This document shows positions 44,142 through 53,487 of a DNA stretch of 64,000 nucleotides, in pieces; position 1 is the first letter of the stretch, and the number at the start of each line of letters is the position of its first letter. Origin of the DNA: Alentia gelatinosa (lineage: Eukaryota > Annelida > Polychaeta > Phyllodocida > Polynoidae); contig OX465583.1 of the NCBI GenBank assembly GCA_950022655.1, forward strand, positions 12,795,298 through 12,859,297. Reading direction: 5' to 3'. Both the position numbers and the translations under genes were made by a program. The notes under the pieces are model-generated. The model did not search any database. It saw nothing but the letters and a program-made list of their open reading frames with translations, and was not told where the DNA came from.

Positions 44142-44212
44142 CTTTTGTTTGTTTGAATGATTTTACGTCCGGTCAACTATTGCAGGTCCTTTCCAGACTT
44201 ATAATGGGGTAT
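44142..44212 (-). mobile_element. Short SINE-T tail insertion (~71 bp)
   Basis: The plus strand reads TTTGTTTGTTTGAATGATTT then TACGTCCGGTCAACTATTGC and ends CCTTTCCAGACTTAT. It is flanked by AATGGTGTA (44133-44141) and AATGGGGTA (44213-44221), which differ at one base. Confidence 0.65.
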
Positions 44213-44437
44213 AAATCTTAGAACTTATGTATCATGGACCTGGTCATGCATGGAGACTAGTATGCATTGACCAATTTAAATAAAAGATCTTTTAAGAAAT
44301 AGGGTACAGCCGTAGGGGTAGGCTCCAGTTCCCCTCGTAGGGCTACAGTTCCTCTTGCTCCAGGGTCGGTTATACAGTAGGGTCAATGAGTGTAAACACA
44401 CACATCCACATACCAAAAATAAAATGTCCAAGGATTG

Positions 44438-44551
44438 AAAAATCCACCCATAGGGACTGAGGATATCTGCATAGGTATGGACAAATCTTTGCTGAAAAAT
44501 CCACCCACAGGGACTGTGGATACCTGCAGAGGTATGGAAAAAGCTTTGCTA
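44438..44551. repeat. 57-bp tandem repeat, 2 units
   Basis: AAAAATCCACCCAYAGGGAC ... AGGTATGGAMAAAKCTTTGC in two adjacent copies. Confidence 0.9.
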
Positions 44552-44580
44552 AAATAAATATATAAGCCACACACATACAC

Positions 44581-44747
44581 CTGGCCAAGCCCGGTCTAAG
44601 TGGTTACAGTGATACCGGTAGGCTCTAGTCCCAAACGTAGAGTCCTCAGTGAGGGGCAAGTAGCAGTATCCGGGGGGCGGCACAGGCGTGTCCAACGGCA
44701 GCAGGGCGGGGCGCCCACCTCCACGGTCCGGCGGCGACAACCAGGGT
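44581..44747 (-). CDS. Candidate internal coding exon, unknown protein
   Basis: Bounded by an acceptor (GCTAATGCTGTCAG|ACC, with a branch-like CTAAT) and a donor (CCAG|GTGTATG). The open frame of 55 codons plus a base at each end reads ...LLPLDTPVPPPGYCYLPLTE then DSTFGTRAYRYHCNHLDRAW. Codon use is GC3-rich and the peptide lacks low complexity. It lies in a GC-rich island (44590-45240) with other open frames. Neighbouring exons could not be phased with it. Family not recognised. Confidence 0.32.
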
Positions 44748-44749
44748 CT

Positions 44750-45240
44750 GACAGCATTAGCAAGGCCGCTGTACACTTATAACCCATCGATACAGCGCTG
44801 CCTCTCCCGTCCTCCACGGCTTCCTCCAGCTACCTCCCGCCGTGGAGTGAGCAATCAGACACTGGAGGGTGTCTCCGCACGGCCGTCCTACAGGCGGCCC
44901 CCTGGAGGAGCCACTGGCGCCTCCGCTGGCGCCTCTACGCCCACTAGAGGCGTCAGGGGGCGGCGGGGATGCTGCGGGCGGGGTGTGGTTCTCTCTCACC
45001 CCGCCGACTTGTCTCCGTTGGGCGTCGGGAGGACCATGCCCCTGCCCCGTACACCTCCCCACCCCGCTCCCTCCTCCCACCTCAGCCCTCTTTCATTCCT
45101 AATGGACTTGTCAGCTTGTGCTAACTCGCCGATATTTCATTCATCCGAGGAGGGGGTTGTCCTGCCTGAACCACCGTCTGTTCAACCACCACCCCCACCG
45201 CCCCCACTCACTCGCTGCTGTCTTCGTTAAGCCCCCTTCA
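44750..45240. other. GC-rich island with long open frames, strand unresolved
   Basis: On the plus strand one frame is open from 44688 to 45230 (180 codons from a non-ATG start; Pro-rich end with VQPPPPPPPLTRCC). On the minus strand a good acceptor (CACACCCCGCCCGCAG) near 44970 opens a Gly/Ser-rich frame. High GC lengthens open frames on both strands, so this is recorded as a possible promoter/exon island, not a CDS. Confidence 0.35.
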
Positions 45241-45387
45241 AAACGATCTCCTAGGTTTCATTTCCGCGCCCGCAGACTTGCCGCTGTAGGCGTCAGTGTG
45301 AGCGTGTGGCTGTGAGGAGAGGATCGGAGGTAGTAGACATGAGGGGAGGCAGACTTCAGCAACATTCTCAACACTCACTGCAAGCTT

Positions 45388-45895
45388 AGCAACTTGTATC
45401 CACCACATTCCACATACCACAAGCACAAGCTTAGCGACTTGTATGCACCATATTCCTCATACCACAAGCACAAGCTTAGCGACTTGTATCAACCATATTC
45501 CTAATACCACAACACAAGCTTAGCAACTTGTATCCACCATATTCCTCACACCACAAGGACAAGCTTAGCAACTAGTATCCACCATATTCCTCATACCACA
45601 AGCACAAACTTAGCAACTTGTATCCACCATATTCCTCATACCACAAGCACAAGCTTAGCAACTTGTATCCACCATATTCCTCACACCACAAGCACAAGCT
45701 TAGCAACTTGTATCCACCATATTCCTCACACCACAAGCACAAGCTTAGCAACTTGTATCCACCATATTCCTCATACCACAAGCACAAGTTTAGCAACTTG
45801 TATCCACCATATTCCTCATACCACAAGCAGGCAATATCCATCCACTCAACACTCACTGCAATCTTAGCCAACTTGTATCCACCATTTATCTCATC
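45388..45895. repeat. 45-bp minisatellite, ~10 units
   Basis: Unit CAAGCTTAGCAACTTGTATC then CACCATATTCCTCATACCAC then AAGCA. 45 bp equals 15 codons, so both strands stay open for over 120 codons as 15-residue repeats. The final unit is interrupted at CCACCAT|ATTCC by the HC element at 45896 and resumes at 46182. Confidence 0.93.
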
Positions 45896-46181
45896 CCTGG
45901 TATTTTTATCCCATAGGCTTAACATTGGGAACTCATTCTCCATGCCCCAACGAGTATTACAGTCCGTTCTCCATGGTCTATATCCTGTGTGTCGTACATT
46001 CCTTTAGAGTGTACAGGCGTGAGATAAATACAGAAAGCAACTCATTCTGTACGAAGTCGTTGTTCTCCAACTCATTTGAATGCTACGTGATATTCACTCG
46101 GTTGTCGCCTCGTTCATATCACTCTGCATCAAACTTGTGGAAAACGACGCTTTTGACCAAAACCTGTTGGTTTCTTCTTTA
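45896..46181 (+). mobile_element. HC element, subfamily C, with empty-site proof of no TSD
   Basis: 286 bp from TTATCTCATCCCTGG to GGTTTCTTCTTTA. It splits a 45-bp minisatellite unit exactly between CCACCAT and ATTCCTCAT. Many intact neighbouring units show the uninterrupted CCACCATATTCCTCAT. It carries CATAGGCTTAACATTGGG, the mirror GGCGTGAGATAA, and a hairpin with GAATGCTACGTGATATTCAC at the apex. Confidence 0.92.
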
Positions 46182-46189
46182 ATTCCTCA

Positions 46190-46690
46190 TTCTACAAGCA
46201 GGCATAGACCTGATATGGAAAAAACAAAACAGAGATGCACACCAACCCGAAATGCAATCTTAAACTGTGTCTCATTGCCATAAAACGTTGCTATAAAACA
46301 ATAAAGCATTCCTAAGTATAGAGTATGTCTAGAGTTTATATCTAGATATAGTGTAGACGTTTTTTAGTTAAGTTAAGCTACAATTGACATCAGTGAATAG
46401 AGAGGAAGTACTGTCTTGAATATACTGCTTCAATGAAGCACAGGAGATGAAAAACAAAGAACTGCAGACAGTTGGCCCCGGTTACAGATAACATACGCCG
46501 CCTCTCTGAAACGTAATCAGCAGAAATAAGAAGCCGACCAGAACAGTGCCTCTTAGAACAAGACGAGGTTTTCTCCTCTCTGAGAACAGAGGCGTACGCT
46601 GCTCCGTAATAAACCCCGCCCGAGCTGCTCTGAGCAGATATGAGGAGCGGAGGGTGGCCGACCCCTCGTCCTATAGGGGCACAGAGTGAT
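46190..46690. other. No gene recognised
   Basis: Unique sequence. A GC-richer stretch (46490-46680) has GAGGCGTACGCTGCTCCGTA facing GGTTACAGATAACATACGCC-like sequence, but no confident structure. Confidence 0.35.
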
Positions 46691-46691
46691 T

Positions 46692-46945
46692 GCTAGTTCT
46701 GCCATCATTCTCCAGGAAATTGTAAGATATCGCCACTGTAGTCGGGGGGGGGGGAACCACTGTTATCAGTTGTTATAATCTATAGATAATATTGAGACAA
46801 TGCTAAAATTCCTCCATTGCAAGCCCCAAAATATATTTTTGATCAAATTCATTCATAATTGGTCCTGTCACCTGGTGTTTTAGATGGCGTCGGGGCGAGG
46901 GGGATGGCCGCATCCATAGCACAATGGCTATGTGCCATTTACAGG
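46692..46945. repeat. Dispersed repeat (CACTGTTATCAGTTGTTATA family)
   Basis: Second copy of the repeat at 22975-23260. It includes a G10 run followed by AACCACTGTTATCAG. Confidence 0.7.
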
Positions 46946-47189
46946 TGTTTCCGTTCAACGCCACCTAATGGTGAGTTCCTTCGTTAGGCCATCGCTCGGA
47001 CAAACACGGCCGAGTCCGGCCACCTGCATAGAGATATATACACCATTCACAGCTAGAGTGTTAAATGAGTGTGATTGCAAGAGTGTTGGTTTTAGACAGA
47101 ACAATCATGGCCATTGTATCAACGACTCTGGACTACCTAAACTTTATAGGTGATAATTGTTTTGGCTTTAACTTGGAGAAATTGCAAGT

Positions 47190-47525
47190 ATTGCAACGAG
47201 TATTGCAGTCCATTTTCCATGGTCTATATATCCTGTATGCTGTCCATTCTTTTAGTGTGTACAGGGGTGAGAAAAATACAGATAGCAACTCGTTTTGGTC
47301 AAAGAAGTCATTTTCCATGGTCTATATCCTGTATGCTGTCCATTCTTTTAGTGTGTACAGGGGTGAGATAAATACAGATAGCAACTCGTTTTGGTCAAAG
47401 AAGTCATTCTCCAACTCATTTGAATGTTACGTGATATTCACTCGGACATTGCCTCATTCATATCACTCTGCATCAAACTCGTGAAGAATGACGACTTTGA
47501 CCAAAACTTGTTGGTTTTTTCTTTA
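47190..47525 (+). mobile_element. HC element, subfamily C, 5' end lost, internal 98-bp duplication
   Basis: It lacks TTATCTCACCCC but keeps GAGTATTGCAGTCCATTTTC, two copies of a 98-bp block (TTTTCCATGGTCTATATC at 47213 and 47311), the hairpin and the end GGTTTTTTCTTTA. Confidence 0.8.
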
Positions 47526-48286
47526 TTCCTGACATGTGCCGTCTGGACCGGCCGGGCCTCAGAGGCGAGAAAGCAATGTGACTCCAGCAATGAGACCCCG
47601 TGAAGGGCACGACAAGCCTGGCATCCGCCGAGCGGGCCACGCGAAGGACACAGAGAGGGCGGATAGCTATCAGCAACAGGAACCACCACTCTCCTAGCAG
47701 AAATCCTGCGCATTACTTCCTGCGGCCGCTTGTACCGCCACAGATCTGCTGGGAGAGTGAGGAAGCACTTTTTTTTACGATTTCTTGGATGTTTCAATGG
47801 CGATAATGTATTTCCTGATATGAATGAAATAAGAGATGTTGGATTTTTATCTATAACGTAATGGTATGAACGGTGGGTGGGAAAATGATGGCAGGGAGAA
47901 TTTGGACAAAGCTTAGAGATAAAATATCTGTGATAAAACCACTTTCGCAAATGATTTAAAACACCCTCAGCCAACCAACCTTACTACACCTGCACGCATA
48001 TGTCATACTTTGCCCACGTTCCACTGTATGCAATAAATGTTTTTTAGAAGGAAATATATAGCCGCCTGAGGATACAGCGTAACATGGACAGTTGTCCGAC
48101 ACTTCTCCAGTTGCTGAGCAAAGTGATAAATAGACTTTTATGCCATTAGGACCAAGTCTCTACGCTGTAGCTGCCCCTCTCCATTCCCATCTCTGTCACT
48201 GAGGAACCTGGACATCAGAGATACAATCAGCTGCTGCTGTTTTCGACTATTATTCCCGTTATTCCCATTTACATAAAAAGATAGAC
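47526..48286. other. No gene recognised
   Basis: Partly GC-rich. CAGATCTGCTGGGAGAGTGA (47743-47762) is the inverse of the ACTCTCCCAGCAGATC motif at 4650 and 63640. A 178-codon minus frame crosses into the HC element and is not accepted as a gene. Confidence 0.4.
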
Positions 48287-48582
48287 TATAGAGGAAACCC
48301 ATGAAAGTTTAGGGTCTGAGCTCGTATCCCATCGAGTTTGAATCACGTAGTAATTCACAAGGCGAAGCCACGTGAATTGCTATGTGATTCAAATGAGATG
48401 GGATCGAGTTCTGACCCTAAACTTGAATTGGTTTCTGAATTTATCTCACCCTTAATATTGACTAATGGGCTAACATTTGTGACATAATCCCCCATTGGAT
48501 ATATTTCCTAAATATCTAATGGGTGTTAGATACGAGTTTCCAATGTTAAGTCTATGGAGAAAAATTATCTGGGGTGAGATAA
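48287..48582 (-). mobile_element. HC element, subfamily D
   Basis: In its own orientation it starts TTATCTCACCCC, carries CCATAGACTTAACATTGG, and ends GGGTTTCCTCTATA|GT. The hairpin arms include TTTAGGGTCAGAACTCGATC; the apex is GAATCACGTAGTAATTCACA...CGTGAATTGCTATGTGATTC around GGCGAAGCCA. Confidence 0.85.
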
Positions 48583-48625
48583 AAACTCATTCTAGTGTAC
48601 AGACACAATTTCCTGGTCTGTGAAT

Positions 48626-48920
48626 CAGGGGCCCGTTTAATAATCTAGGATCGTACATGAAGCCCCTTTACTATGACTCGCACAAGGGTTATCGTTTAAT
48701 GATATTCAAGTCTGTTCGCTTAGACAGTCTTAGCCCTCCATAGGGTCGTCCATTAGTGTTGAATAAAGTTGATTCACATCGTCCCTGGGACTCTATGGCA
48801 TACGAAAAAGGGTGTACGATCCTAGATTATTAAACAGGCTGGTGGCTAAGATTAAATAAGAAACATATTCGTGTTTGATCTGTGTCCCTGATAGTCCCAG
48901 ATTATTAAACTGGCCCCTGG
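48626..48920. mobile_element. CAGGGG-TIR MITE
   Basis: Left end CAGGGGCCCGTTTAATAATC, right ends ATTATTAAACAGGC (48826-48839) and ATTATTAAACTGGCCCCTG (48902-48920). The extra right end suggests partial tandem growth. Confidence 0.8.
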
Positions 48921-48957
48921 TTCTATGTCATCACTGCTAACAGTGGGTTAAAGCCTG

Positions 48958-49677
48958 CCCCCACCTACCACGATTCTGGTCCCGATTGGCCTTACGACGG
49001 CCTTCCCGACACCATCCCGATTGAAGCGTGAGGTCTGGCAAAATCGTGGTAGGTGGGACAGGTTTCTGCGATTCCGTCCACGACAGCTCACGATAGGCTG
49101 CGATGAAAACGCTAATCGTAGAGGTCCCGATAACTTCCAACATGTTGGAAATTTCGTAGCCTGTCGTAGGGTATTGTAGTGTATTTGAATGGGAAAATAT
49201 CTCTTGTGGGTGAAATACTAGATGGAAAATTATGAAATTCTAGAATTAGGTAGGCCGTATACAGATATATATTCGGTGAAAATATGATATCATTTGATTA
49301 AGGATAAAGGTCTGAAAATAATAGTTTCAGATCGGAATCATGATTCTATCACAGTTATCTTTTTCAATTTGATTGTATTATAATCTGAAAAATAACTTCA
49401 AATTATGTTGTGAATACCTCTAAAAAACTATTCAGATTCATTTAATGTTTCCAAAATTATAATATATTTCAATATTAAAACTCATATACATTGATACACA
49501 GATTGAATCGTGACCATGGTTTATGTTTTTGGTCCTCCAAAGGCGTTTCTACGCTCTACGATTTCAAACCATGTCCACGATTTGAAACTATCGGGGACCT
49601 ACCGATAGGCCACGATTTGGGCATTTCAGATCGTAGCGATCGGGAAGCATGTCGTGGCCTATCGTGGTAGGTGGGGG
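48958..49677. mobile_element. 720-bp TIR element, 17-bp perfect termini
   Basis: CCCCCACCTACCACGAT (48958-48974) and ATCGTGGTAGGTGGGGG (49661-49677) are exact inverted repeats. A third terminus-like copy (AATCGTGGTAGGTGGGACAG) at 49041-49060 makes a ~100-bp sub-hairpin with the left end. CGATAGGC / GCCTATCG motifs recur inside. No ORF, no clear TSD. Confidence 0.8.
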
Positions 49678-49783
49678 TCCCCTCTTAGGACCACTGCACA
49701 CTGCTTTTTCCTGTCCTGTAACATATTCGTCATCAGCCCCCCCCCCCCCCCTCCCTCCCCCAAACCACCATCACTCTCTTCAC

Positions 49784-50000
49784 TACACTGGCCACCCGAG
49801 CTACACTACGTTAGCTCTGGTCACGTTAAATTGACACGGGCCTTGACCTGGCGTGGTAGCGGGTATATCATGCCATTGCACTGGGTGAAGGAACTCTGAC
49901 CCTACGTTAGCTCTGATTGGGTTAAATCACAGAGTAGAGAGATATCTATTTTTACTCTGTGGTTAAATCCGTGACTCCCTTGACACTCTCCCCTCAGATC
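49784..50000. repeat. ACACTGGCCACC repeat, 1.5 copies, with a 32-bp insertion
   Basis: The first part (ACACTGGCCACCCGAGCTAC ... GTTAGCTCTGGTCACGTTAA) is followed by a second partial copy (CTACGTTAGCTCTGATTGGG). The second is broken by a 32-bp insert at 49929-49960, flanked by GGTTAAATC on both sides. Confidence 0.7.
49929..49960. mobile_element. 32-bp insertion with 8-bp TIRs and 9-bp TSD
   Basis: ACAGAGTAGAGAGATATC then TATTTTTACTCTGT. The ends ACAGAGTA / TACTCTGT are inverted. GGTTAAATC occurs at 49920-49928 and 49961-49969, whereas the related copy at 32972 has GGTTAAATCCGTGAC once. Confidence 0.75.
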
Positions 50001-50433
50001 TTTCATGTGACCTATACCTATGATTGGAGAATGTGTCCATTCTCACTCTTGAAGCTATTTTTCCATGTTCAGGTTTCCTTTTGTGTGTATTTTGAATAAA
50101 ATAAGCATAAAGATAGAACCTATTATCAATTTTCTGAGCTATCGATATTTTGTAATAGGTATTTCAGCTTCCAAAATCTACAAATAAAGAAAGCTTCTTG
50201 GTCTGAGAGTGAGAATCCGTGGACATGACCAGGGTTTAACGTTACCAACCTCTTAGTTGGAACAGAGAGTAGACAGAGGTGGCGGCCAATCTATCTCTTC
50301 ACCAGCTGACCCTACAATGAATAAGACATAAGTCATAATCAGGCTGGAACCAGCGAAGGCTCCACCACTGAGACACACTGTTACTGAGCGAACCGGCCCG
50401 GAACTAGCGGGGATCTGGCGCCTCGGCTGCTGC
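50001..50433. other. No gene recognised
   Basis: Unique sequence, except CCAACCTCTTAG...GTAGACAGAGGTGGCGGCC (50247-50287), which recurs at 55137-55178. A minus-strand frame (to 50253) has a possible membrane segment (SSLIMTYVLFIVGSAG) but overlaps the promoter-like cluster and is uncalled. Confidence 0.35.
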
Positions 50434-50614
50434 CACGTGCCCAATGGAGCAGAATTCATCATTTCTGCTGAGTCATCCACAATCAGTCCAATCTCCGCGA
50501 AGCCAATCACAGCGGTAATGTCCAATCAGGCCGCTCCCAGCTGGGCGGCGCTGCGAGCGCACCGCTCAAGCAATGCATGTCGGGAAATGTCTTGTTTCAT
50601 TGGTGACCTTCCGG
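50434..50614. promoter_or_regulatory. Promoter-like cluster: CCAAT x5, ETS, AP-1/MARE, E-box
   Basis: CACGTG 50434-50439; CCAAT at 50441, 50488, 50503 and 50522; reverse CCAAT (ATTGG) at 50599-50603; TGCTGAGTCA at 50466-50475; CTTCCGG (ETS) at 50608-50614; and GCATGTCGGGAAATGTCTT (50575-50593), which resembles the ZNF143/SBS promoter motif. The region is GC-rich and repeat-free. This grouping is typical of housekeeping or bidirectional promoters. The gene served and its direction are unknown. Confidence 0.45.
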
Positions 50615-51120
50615 GACCGACGGTGGCGGGCTCTGGTGGCGGGCGGGCGAGGCATTTATCCCCCAGTGAGAGTGAGTTCCTTGCTGGGTTGTTGGTGCGG
50701 GTGGGGGGGGGGGGGGGGTCGCTAAGGACGGTGGTGGTGGTGGTGAACGGTCAAGGGGGCTTACTGTCCCATTACCGACCCCATCGCCCGCTGACCCCGC
50801 CGCCGATAGCTCGTTACACTATAGTCCGCCCCAGTTGCTACATCCGCCCTACTTTGCTTTATCTTATAGACAGCTCTAACGAAATGCCCAAGTGAGTCTG
50901 GCTGAAACCGCCCCGGGAATGGATTCATTATAGACAAGGGCGACGGAGAGAACAAAAGGTTTAAGTCAGGACTGCTATCTAAGAGACGTTTTTTCTAACT
51001 TCCGAATGCTGGAGGTACTATTAAGGTCTGTTTCTCAAAGAATTAGAAATGTTTATTGAGTTCTAGGCAACTCTCGTTCTTTCGGTAGCAGCAAGGTAGC
51101 AGCAGCCTGTACTATGTTTT
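50615..51120. other. No gene recognised; G-rich tract
   Basis: A run of about 17 G lies at 50702-50718 with GGTGGT repeats after it. Then unique sequence. Confidence 0.4.
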
Positions 51121-51937
51121 GAGTTTGTTTGTTTGGGTCGTTTAATGTCCAATTTATTCAGTTAGGCTTACTTTGATTTATTTTACTAGAATTCGCATAT
51201 CCTGTTGGAATAACAAGGTGTAAAGTCTCACAGCCTACTTGCGTAAGGAGTAGACCTTAAGAAGGGAAAGTCAGAACTCAACACAGAAGTACTAGGTATT
51301 ACTCTGAGTCAGAACCTGAGACTAACTGTTTATTGACAAGAAGGGATCCTTGTTTTATACCCTTAGCAGGGGGTTGACATGACAGGTTTGGCATCTGTGA
51401 GCTCTGCGCTCTCATTGGCTGTTGTACCAACAGCCAATAGGGGAAGACCAAATCCGTTCCGGTTGAGCGCCTGTTCCGGTCTGTCGCACATGTCAGGAGG
51501 CCGCTCATGACACTGAACAACTCCAAGTCTCATTGGTAGAGCGACCTGCCCTCATGTGGGCAGACTGGGAACTAGAGCTGAGCGATATTAGGGGTATTAT
51601 ATGCCATTCAAAGCATGGCAGCCATACTGTAAACATCAGGGAGGAGGTTACTAACCAAAATGGTGACTGTTCCAATTCAGTCAAATTGTTCCTCAATAAT
51701 TAGGGGTAATTTAGATGATTACTTTCTTCTCATAGAAACCAATATTACATGGCCACGATAGGGATGTATAGACCAGAACTTTACAAAGGTATGCTGCCTG
51801 GTTGATCCAGGCATCTTACTCTTCTCAATAATATCCTATCGAAAATCTTATATTCCCTGAGGAAGTCAAGAATTTCTCTCTTGACAGTGTTATAGAAAAC
51901 ACTGCGTATTGCTGTTACATTCTTTAGGAATTTCTTC
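51121..51937. repeat. SINE-T tail plus ATTCGCATATCC repeat, split by a solo LTR
   Basis: 51121-51183 carries a SINE-T-like tail (GTTTGGGTCGTTTAATGTCC). 51183-51218 and 51786-51937 are the two halves of the repeat seen intact at 17819-17992. Confidence 0.75.
51219..51785 (-). mobile_element. Solo LTR of a retrotransposon
   Basis: 567 bp beginning TGTAAAGT and ending ACTTTACA, flanked by a 4-bp TSD, AAGG (51215-51218 and 51786-51789). The empty site is at 17844-17857. In the minus orientation it has paired CCAAT boxes in a perfect inverted repeat (ATTGGCTGTTG-TAC-CAACAGCCAAT, 51414-51438), then a TATA box (GTATAAAACA, 51360-51351), then AATAAA (51334-51329) before the 3' end. That order fits U3-R-U5. 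No internal region is present. TG...CA ends with a 4-bp TSD suit a Gypsy-like element, but the class is inference. Confidence 0.85.
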
Positions 51938-52528
51938 CTGCTATATTCTTGTGGCCTGACAATATAGCATGAGATGTTTCCTAACCACCCACGGAAAAAA
52001 AAAGAAGAAAAATCACTTACTGTACTAAGATTTGATCCAATTCATCTTATAGTCCCTAAACAAAAAAAGTAAATCACTCTTTGTGTTTGGTGCAATGGTG
52101 CATATTGCAGCCAGGTCCTACGTTAAATTACCGTAAGATAAGACATCCCTCCATTTTGATTTCCATAGTGGGCAACAGACATCCCTCAAATGCTGCTTCC
52201 TTTGCTATATCTATGAAGGGTGAGTCCAGACGTTGGTGACCAGTCAGTGATCAGTGCCCAAGCTTTCTGGCGTCACAGAGGTCTAGTTCATCTCCACAGA
52301 TCAAAGCCCACTGGGCACGGCGGACGAGAGGCGCAGAGAAGGCACGCAGAGCAGTGACGGACGATTCCCAATGCTTTGATCCTTCTCATTTGGTGCTTAT
52401 TAGAAAGAGCAGCCCTGAGCGGAGACATGGAGGGGTCCATGAAGGACGGGTGGAGATATGGTTATAGCTGTACTTCAGAGCAGACACACTGACAGCAGGA
52501 GGAAGATATTCAGTGAAAAAGGCGCTCC
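51938..52528. other. No gene recognised
   Basis: Unique sequence. A 46-codon minus ORF starting near 52429 (MSPLRAALSNKHQMRRI) is too short to judge. Confidence 0.4.
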
Positions 52529-53133
52529 AGGGGCCCGGTGAATAACATAGGATCGTGCATGAAGACCATTTTCTGTATTTTTTATTTTTTTTACATTTTA
52601 TTTATCCTGGGTTGATACATCGGTTTATGCAACCGTTTTGCGGGTATCTCCCAGCATGGGCGTTTACATTGTGTTCACCTTCTTTCTAGTATTGTTATGT
52701 CACAATACAATCATTTAACATCAAGTAGAATCGTTTATCAGATGATAAGAAGGGCAACCTGGTGGTTGCTGTGCAAAGAAAATACATAATTTGTTAGATA
52801 GAAATTATATGAGTCACCATTATAAGTCACTCGCATTGAGCAATTGCATATTCGAGGTTTATCGTTTAATGATATTTTATGTGCTGTTCGCTAAGACAGT
52901 ATTTGGTCGTCCATAAGGGTTGAATAAAGTTGCCCCACATTGTCCCTGGGTCTCTATGGTTTACACAAAAGAGTCTGCATGTAGGATCCTAGAATAATAT
53001 CTAAGGGCTGTTCGCTCAGACAGTATAGAGTCGTCCATAAGTGTTGAATAAAGTTGACCCACATGTCCCTGGGTCTCTATAGCATACAGGAAAGAGTACA
53101 TGTAGGATCCTGGATTATTAAACGGGCCCCCGG
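52529..53133. mobile_element. CAGGGG-TIR MITE, enlarged
   Basis: Left end CAGGGGCCCGGTGAATAAC, right end GGATTATTAAACGGGCCCC. About 280 bp of unrelated AT-rich DNA (52574-52853) separates ACCATTTTCTGTA from GGTTTATCGTTTAATGATAT. A second TGTTCGCTMAGACAGTAT unit follows, so the copy is also partly duplicated. Confidence 0.78.
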
Positions 53134-53190
53134 ATCGATAATCGTGTGAGTCATCAGAAGCCATATTGGAAGCCACACGAATAGCCAACC

Positions 53191-53487
53191 TTATCTCACC
53201 CCTGGTATTTTACCCCATAGACTTAACATTGGGAACTCGTACCCAATGCCAGTGGAGTATTTCGAAAAAAAATTACTCAATGCGGGAATATGTCACAAAT
53301 GTTAGCCAATTAGTCATGTGAGGGGTGAGATGAATTCAGGAACCTATTCCAGGTTACGGTCAGAGCTCGATCCCATCTCGTTTGAATCGCTATGTAATTC
53401 ATGCTACTTCGTCTTGTGAATTATTACACCATTCAAACTCTATGAGGTACGAGCTCTGGCGGTAAACTTTCATAGGTTTCCTCTATA
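53191..53487 (+). mobile_element. HC element, subfamily D
   Basis: Starts TTATCTCACCCCTGG, carries CATAGACTTAACATTGGG and the mirror GAGGGGTGAGATGAA, and ends AGGTTTCCTCTATA|GT. The apex GAATCGCTATGTAATTCATG...CTTGTGAATTATTACACC surrounds CTACTTCGT. Confidence 0.87.

Noticed and set aside
47438..47974. 178-codon minus-strand ORF
   Set aside because: Its C-terminal part is HC element sequence and the middle is a dispersed GC-rich repeat. There is no supported start or splice site.
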